This document shows positions 60,523 to 64,000 of a DNA stretch of 64,000 nt, in pieces. Under the pieces are notes generated by a model. The model had not been told where the DNA came from. It saw nothing but the letters and a program-made list of their open reading frames with translations, and did not search any database. The DNA comes from Clostridia bacterium. Lineage in GTDB: Bacteria; Bacillota; Clostridia; UBA1212. Numbering within the stretch: the first letter of the stretch is position 1; each line of letters starts with the position of its first letter. Location of the stretch: positions 38,256 through 102,255 of the forward strand of contig JAFSVU010000027.1 of NCBI GenBank assembly GCA_017444825.1, read 5' to 3'. Position numbers and translations under genes: made by a program.

Positions 60523-62163
60523 ATGTACATTTACGAGAAGAACTGGATCGGTCTTTCGGACAAGAGGCGAGTATTCATGCTCCCCCAAATGTCAAACCGC
60601 CACGGCATCATCTCCGGTGCTTCGGGAACGGGCAAGACCACCACGCTGAAGGTTCTGGCCGAATCTTTTTCGGACGGCGGTGTGCCTGTGTTTTTCGCGG
60701 ACGTTAAAGGTGACCTCACCGGAATGATATTCCCGGGAGAGGACAGCGAAAAAATGCAGACCAGGATCAAAAGCTTCGGGATCGATAACTGGGAATACAA
60801 GTCTTATCCTGCGAGATTCTGGGATATTTTCGGCGAAAAGGGCACTCCAGTCAGGATGACCGTAACCGACATGGGCCCCCAGCTTCTCTCAAGGCTTCTT
60901 GAGCTCAATGACGTGCAGACAGGTGTTCTCACCATCATTTTTAAGATCGCGGATTCCCACGGACTGGAGCTCATTGATTTCAAGGACCTTCAGGCGATGG
61001 TGCAGTTTGTGGGCGAGAACCGCAAGGAATTCACGAACGAGTACGGACTCATCACCACTGCCAGCATTGGCGCTATTCAAAGAGCTCTCCTCAATTTCTC
61101 GGAAGAGGGCGCGGAATATGTGTTCGGCGAGCCGGATCTGGATATAAACGACTGGATAAAAACCGACAATGACGGCCGCGGGTATATGAACATTCTTGCC
61201 GCGGACAGACTGATCAACAGCCCCAAGGTCTACGCCACGTTCCTGCTCTGGATGCTTACGGAGCTTTTTGAAAAGCTCCCGGAGGTGGGCGACCCGGACA
61301 AACCCAAAATCGTGTTTTTCTTCGACGAGGCACACCTGCTGTTCACAGACGCGCCAAAGACATTGGTCAGGAAGATCACCCAGGTCGTCAAGCTTATACG
61401 TTCCAAGGGCGTTGGCGTCTATTTCGTGACCCAGAGCCCGTCGGACATCCCGGACGAGGTACTGGCCCAGCTTTCCAACAGGATCCAGCACGGCCTTCGC
61501 GCCTACACCCCCGCGGAGCAGAAAGCCATCAAAGCGGCAGCATGGTCTTTTAGGGCAAATCCTGAATTCAGTACGGAAGAGGCCATCATGAACCTTGGCG
61601 TTGGCGAGGCAGTGGTGAGTTTTCTTGATGCAAAAGGCGCGCCCGAGATGGTCGAAAAGGTGAGGATTCTTCCGCCCCAGAGCTATATGGGAGCTGCACC
61701 GTCTTACGCCGCGGTCATCGAATACGTCAACCGTGACGAAATGGAGCACAAATACAGGGAGTCGGTCGACCGTGAATCTGCATACGAGGTCATAAACGAG
61801 GCCCGGGCAGAACTTCAGCGCCAGGAGGAGGACGCCGCCGCAGCCGCAGCAGAAGAGGCAAAAGCAAAGGAAGAAGCCAAGGCCAAAGCCGCGAAACAGA
61901 CACCCGCCCGTAAAACGACGGGTTCCGCCGCATCTGACAAGGTCAAAAACACCCTGAGCAAGAGCGCCAAGACCGCCATGACAAGCGCCACATCCACCGT
62001 TTCAAGGGGGATCAGCTCCGGCATAGTGAATTCGCTTACCGGAAGCGGCAAGGGCATCAACGTTCAGAACATCGCAAAACGCACCGCCACCAATGCACTC
62101 TCCGGCGCCATACGCACAGGGATCAACGAGATCATACGCGGCTTTTTCGGAAACAAAAAATAA
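60523..62163 (+). CDS. HerA-like DUF853 ATPase
   Basis: A 546-residue P-loop ATPase of the DUF853/YjgR family. Walker A GASGTGKT (32-39), Walker B VFFFDEAHLLF (Asp268-Glu269), and the SIGAIQRALL, FVTQSPSDIPDEVLAQL and LGVGEAVVSFL blocks are seen. From about residue 420 an Ala/Glu/Lys-rich coiled segment leads to a Ser/Thr-rich, Gly-containing tail. HerA relatives pump DNA; the function of DUF853 proteins is not established. ATG 60523 follows AAGGAGA. Confidence 0.9.
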   Translation: MYIYEKNWIGLSDKRRVFMLPQMSNRHGIISGASGTGKTTTLKVLAESFSDGGVPVFFADVKGDLTGMIFPGEDSEKMQTRIKSFGIDNWEYKSYPARFWDIFGEKGTPVRMTVTDMGPQLLSRLLELNDVQTGVLTIIFKIADSHGLELIDFKDLQAMVQFVGENRKEFTNEYGLITTASIGAIQRALLNFSEEGAEYVFGEPDLDINDWIKTDNDGRGYMNILAADRLINSPKVYATFLLWMLTELFEKLPEVGDPDKPKIVFFFDEAHLLFTDAPKTLVRKITQVVKLIRSKGVGVYFVTQSPSDIPDEVLAQLSNRIQHGLRAYTPAEQKAIKAAAWSFRANPEFSTEEAIMNLGVGEAVVSFLDAKGAPEMVEKVRILPPQSYMGAAPSYAAVIEYVNRDEMEHKYRESVDRESAYEVINEARAELQRQEEDAAAAAAEEAKAKEEAKAKAAKQTPARKTTGSAASDKVKNTLSKSAKTAMTSATSTVSRGISSGIVNSLTGSGKGINVQNIAKRTATNALSGAIRTGINEIIRGFFGNKK

Positions 62164-62199
62164 CATGCTAATAAATCAATAATTCTGGAGGTAATCATT

Positions 62200-63324
62200 A
62201 TGATCGTTACAAAACCGCCAATGGGTTGGAACTCATGGAACACATTCGCTGCAAACATCGACGAGACATTGATAAAGCAGATCGCCGACAAAATGGTGGA
62301 CGAGGGCTACCTGGACTGCGGCTACGACTACCTCGTCATTGACGACTGCTGGTCAGAGCACAAGCGCGACGAACGGGGCAGACTCGTTGCCGACCACGTT
62401 AAGTTCCCGAGTGGCATGAAGGCTCTTTCCGACTACGTCCACTCCAAGGGCCTGAAATTCGGCATCTACTCCTGCGTCGGGAACTACACCTGCGCAGGCT
62501 ACCCGGCGTCTTTTGAATATGAATTCATCGACGCGGAGACATTCGCAGAGTGGGGCGTTGACTACCTGAAGCTTGACTATTGCTACAAGCCTCAGTCCGA
62601 GGACGGCGCCAAGCTCTACAGAAGAATGGGCCTCGCCCTTGCAAACTGCGGCCGCGACATCGTGCTCTCCGCATGCAGCTGGGGTGCTGACGAGACCCAC
62701 AGATGGATCAAATCCACCGGCTCCCACCTCTGGCGTTCGACCGGAGATATCGTTGACTGCTTCTCCTCCGTTCGCGACATTTACAATATCCAGAAGGGCA
62801 TTTACGAGTACAACGGCCAGGGCTGCTTCAACGACATGGACATGCTCATCGTCGGAATGGGCGGCAAGGGCAACGTGGGCCGCGAAAACTGCTGCACCAC
62901 CGAGGAATACCGCACCCACTTCTCCATCTGGTCCTTCTTCGGCTCGCCCCTGATGATAGGCAGCGACATCCGCAACCAGACCCCCGAAACCAAGGCGATC
63001 CTCCAGAACAAGGCAGTCATTGCCGTCAACCAGGACGCCGCCTACCGCCAGCCATACCTTCTCATGAGCCGTCCCGACAACGCTGACGTCTGGGTAAGAC
63101 ACATGGAGAACGGCGACATAGTCCTCGGCTTCTTCAACATGAGCGACAATGAAGCCGGCTTCCCGGTCAGCTTCACCGACATGGGCCTCAACCGCTCCAC
63201 CGGCGTAAAGCTCAAGCTCTTCGACCTCTGGCAGATGGAAAGCCTCGGCGAGTTCGAGGATATATTCGTCACAGGCGTGCCCGCCCACGGTTCGAAGCTT
63301 ATAAGAGCAAGGCTTATCAGGTAA
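62200..63324 (+). CDS. GH27 alpha-galactosidase
   Basis: A 374-residue glycoside hydrolase of family 27, with no signal peptide, so it acts inside the cell. PPMGWNSWNTF at the N-terminus, YDYLVIDDCW, the nucleophile in YLKLDYC (Asp126), acid/base Asp183 in RSTGDI, and the FNDMDMLIVG motif are visible, followed by a short C-terminal beta domain. It should release terminal alpha-galactose (alpha-N-acetylgalactosaminidase is the alternative). TGGAGGT lies before the ATG. The operon context with DUF4091 suggests plant or host glycan use. Confidence 0.93.
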   Translation: MIVTKPPMGWNSWNTFAANIDETLIKQIADKMVDEGYLDCGYDYLVIDDCWSEHKRDERGRLVADHVKFPSGMKALSDYVHSKGLKFGIYSCVGNYTCAGYPASFEYEFIDAETFAEWGVDYLKLDYCYKPQSEDGAKLYRRMGLALANCGRDIVLSACSWGADETHRWIKSTGSHLWRSTGDIVDCFSSVRDIYNIQKGIYEYNGQGCFNDMDMLIVGMGGKGNVGRENCCTTEEYRTHFSIWSFFGSPLMIGSDIRNQTPETKAILQNKAVIAVNQDAAYRQPYLLMSRPDNADVWVRHMENGDIVLGFFNMSDNEAGFPVSFTDMGLNRSTGVKLKLFDLWQMESLGEFEDIFVTGVPAHGSKLIRARLIR

Positions 63325-63329
63325 CTGCG

Positions 63330-63505
63330 CAAGCGGTGCCTGTTTAGTTAGAGCGGTGCCGGACAAAGTAATAGTTTGAGGGAGTGCCGCTCAAGTAATA
63401 AGTAATAGCGTAAGGGAGTGCCGCTTTTAGTTAGAGCGTGTGCCGGACAAAGTAATAAGTAAGAAGTAAAAGGTAAGAGGGATCTGCGGAAGGGGTGCCG
63501 CACCA
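63330..63505 (+). repeat. Dispersed GTAATAAGTAAGAGG / GGTGCCGCTCAAG repeat, copy 4
   Basis: Alternating blocks: AGCGGTGCCTGTTTAGTTAG, AGCGGTGCCGGACAAAGTAA, GGAGTGCCGCTCAAGTAATA, GGAGTGCCGCTTTTAGTTAG, GTGTGCCGGACAAAGTAATA and AGTAAGAAGTAAAAGGTAAG, ending with GGGGTGCCGCACC. It starts right behind the GH27 gene, in a 500-base stretch without a gene. Confidence 0.85.
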
Positions 63506-63529
63506 AGCAATATATGAATATCATAGTCT

Positions 63530-63552
63530 GGGGCCTTTTTGGGCCCCTTATC
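63530..63552. terminator. Hairpin terminator
   Basis: GGGGCC (63530-63535) pairs with GGCCCC (63542-63547) around TTTTTG; ATTTs follow loosely. It may work on both strands. Confidence 0.6.
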
Positions 63553-63580
63553 TTTATTCTAAGCATGTTTGAGAGGCTTC

Positions 63581-63618
63581 GTCAAGGGCGGCGGAGACCG
63601 CTTTTCCTGACCCTTGAC
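63581..63618. other. Nested inverted repeat of unknown role
   Basis: GTCAAGGG (63581-63588) pairs with CCCTTGAC (63611-63618) and encloses GCGG-AGA-CCGC (63591-63601). No T run follows. Confidence 0.4.
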
Positions 63619-63687
63619 TATGATTTTCGGACGAGTTATTGAGTGAGATATTTTCAAAAATTCAACGCTTGTTAAACATGATTTTTC

Positions 63688-63716
63688 TTGCAAAAATACG
63701 ATAAAAATGATATAAT
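63688..63716 (+). promoter_or_regulatory. Promoter of the four-helix-bundle gene
   Basis: TTGCAA (63688-63693), 17 bases, TATAAT (63711-63716). Confidence 0.8.
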
Positions 63717-63723
63717 TATATCA

Positions 63724-63812
63724 GTCGAAAGACGGCGTTTTGGTTATATTTTTTAAAGGAAAGTATCGTTAGGAAGACCGGTGATAACAGGCCGGTTTGA
63801 CCCATCGGGTCA
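63724..63812 (+). other. Structured leader of the four-helix-bundle gene
   Basis: The leader (about 63723-63826) holds GTC-GAAA-GAC (63724-63733, a GNRA loop), AAGACCGG/CCGGTTT (63775-63798) and TGACCC-ATC-GGGTCA (63798-63812), the last ending just before the GGGAGGA ribosome site. No known riboswitch class was recognised. Confidence 0.45.
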
Positions 63813-63826
63813 GGGAGGAAATTAAT

Positions 63827-64000
63827 ATGCGCAACAGTCAATTGGTTATTCAGTCAGAAGAGTTTTCGGTAATTATAGTTCTGCTTTCGGACAAACTAAA
63901 TGCACAACGTAATTACGATATTTCATCGCAGATTCTAAAATCGGGAACTTCTATCGGTGCCAATATCGCCGAGGCGGTATATGCTGAGAGCACGGCCGAT
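63827..64000 (+). CDS. Four-helix-bundle protein (23S rRNA-IVP/Avd-like), 3' end cut
   Basis: The first 58 residues are inside the window. The signature SGTSIGANIAEA (residues 39-50) is typical of the four-helix-bundle family first described from 23S rRNA intervening sequences and related to Avd of diversity-generating retroelements. Most members stand alone and their function is unknown. A strong GGGAGGA site precedes the ATG. The downstream sequence that could show a reverse transcriptase or template repeat is outside the window. Confidence 0.85.
   Translation, partial: MRNSQLVIQSEEFSVIIVLLSDKLNAQRNYDISSQILKSGTSIGANIAEAVYAESTAD

Noticed and set aside
63717..63826. Cyclic-di-GMP or other known riboswitch in the last leader
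   Set aside because: The GTCGAAAGAC hairpin suggested GEMM at first, but the conserved flanking core of that class is missing; it is reported only as a structured leader.
63827..64000. Diversity-generating retroelement
   Set aside because: Only an Avd-like start is visible; no reverse transcriptase, template repeat or variable gene lies in the window, and most family members are not part of such elements.

Overview
The window reads as a chromosome segment from an anaerobic, low-oxygen-lifestyle Clostridia-type Firmicute (Oscillospirales or a relative is my inference). Signs are the GlgC/GlgD pair, WhiA, ClpE-like ATPase, HemZ, pyruvate:ferredoxin oxidoreductase, a Rho with a long disordered insert, strong GGAGG ribosome sites and moderately GC-rich coding DNA. 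Nearly all genes are on the + strand and most are core housekeeping genes.

Layout. 1-1590: end of a CofE-like ligase gene and the ATP-pyrophosphatase half of a split GMP synthase. 1614-4563: a divergent pair of secreted proteins. 4632-10583: DUF368 (PopT-type) membrane protein, trmK, Nif3-like gene, tsaD, an exonuclease and a zinc-ribbon membrane protein. 10667-19795: glycogen operon glgC-glgD-glgA-glgP, a GH13 amylase-type enzyme and an amidohydrolase. 19950-27794: frr-uppS, then cdsA-dxr-rseP-ispG (lipid carrier and isoprenoid supply, membrane proteolysis), an Mrp ATPase and dapF. 27834-38492: uvrB-uvrA, a ClpE-like unfoldase, a HelD-like ATPase and whiA. 38588-44357: nifJ and rho. 44617-44841: tRNA-Gly(CCC) and tRNA-Thr(GGT). 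44842-about 47750: a clearly AT-rich, foreign-looking island right behind tRNA-Thr, with a Schlafen/AlbA-type regulator overlapping an ASCH gene, a GNAT acetyltransferase and several short direct-repeat arrays. 47831-49267 (minus): lipoprotein and YebC. 49489-57125: rpsU (a 57-codon gene easily missed), recJ, relA/spoT, dtd, an MBL hydrolase and hemZ. 57141-63324: an SGNH hydrolase, a DUF4091 lipoprotein, a HerA/DUF853 ATPase and a GH27 alpha-galactosidase. The right edge holds the start of a four-helix-bundle (23S-IVP/Avd-like) gene behind a structured leader.

Features beyond routine annotation: (i) a dispersed intergenic repeat family built from GTAATAAGTAAGAGGT-like runs alternating with GGTGCCGCTCAAG-like blocks, at four loci; (ii) the tRNA-Thr island with repeats of 10-11 bp at 11-, 19-21- and 32-bp periods, some of them over promoters; (iii) a possible shared extracellular module in three otherwise different secreted proteins, one with a Cys-Gly/hydrophobic/Arg-Lys C-terminal sorting-like tail; (iv) four promoters that share the pentamer TGTGG directly before the -10 box. 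No CRISPR array, rRNA gene, transposase or integrase was seen.
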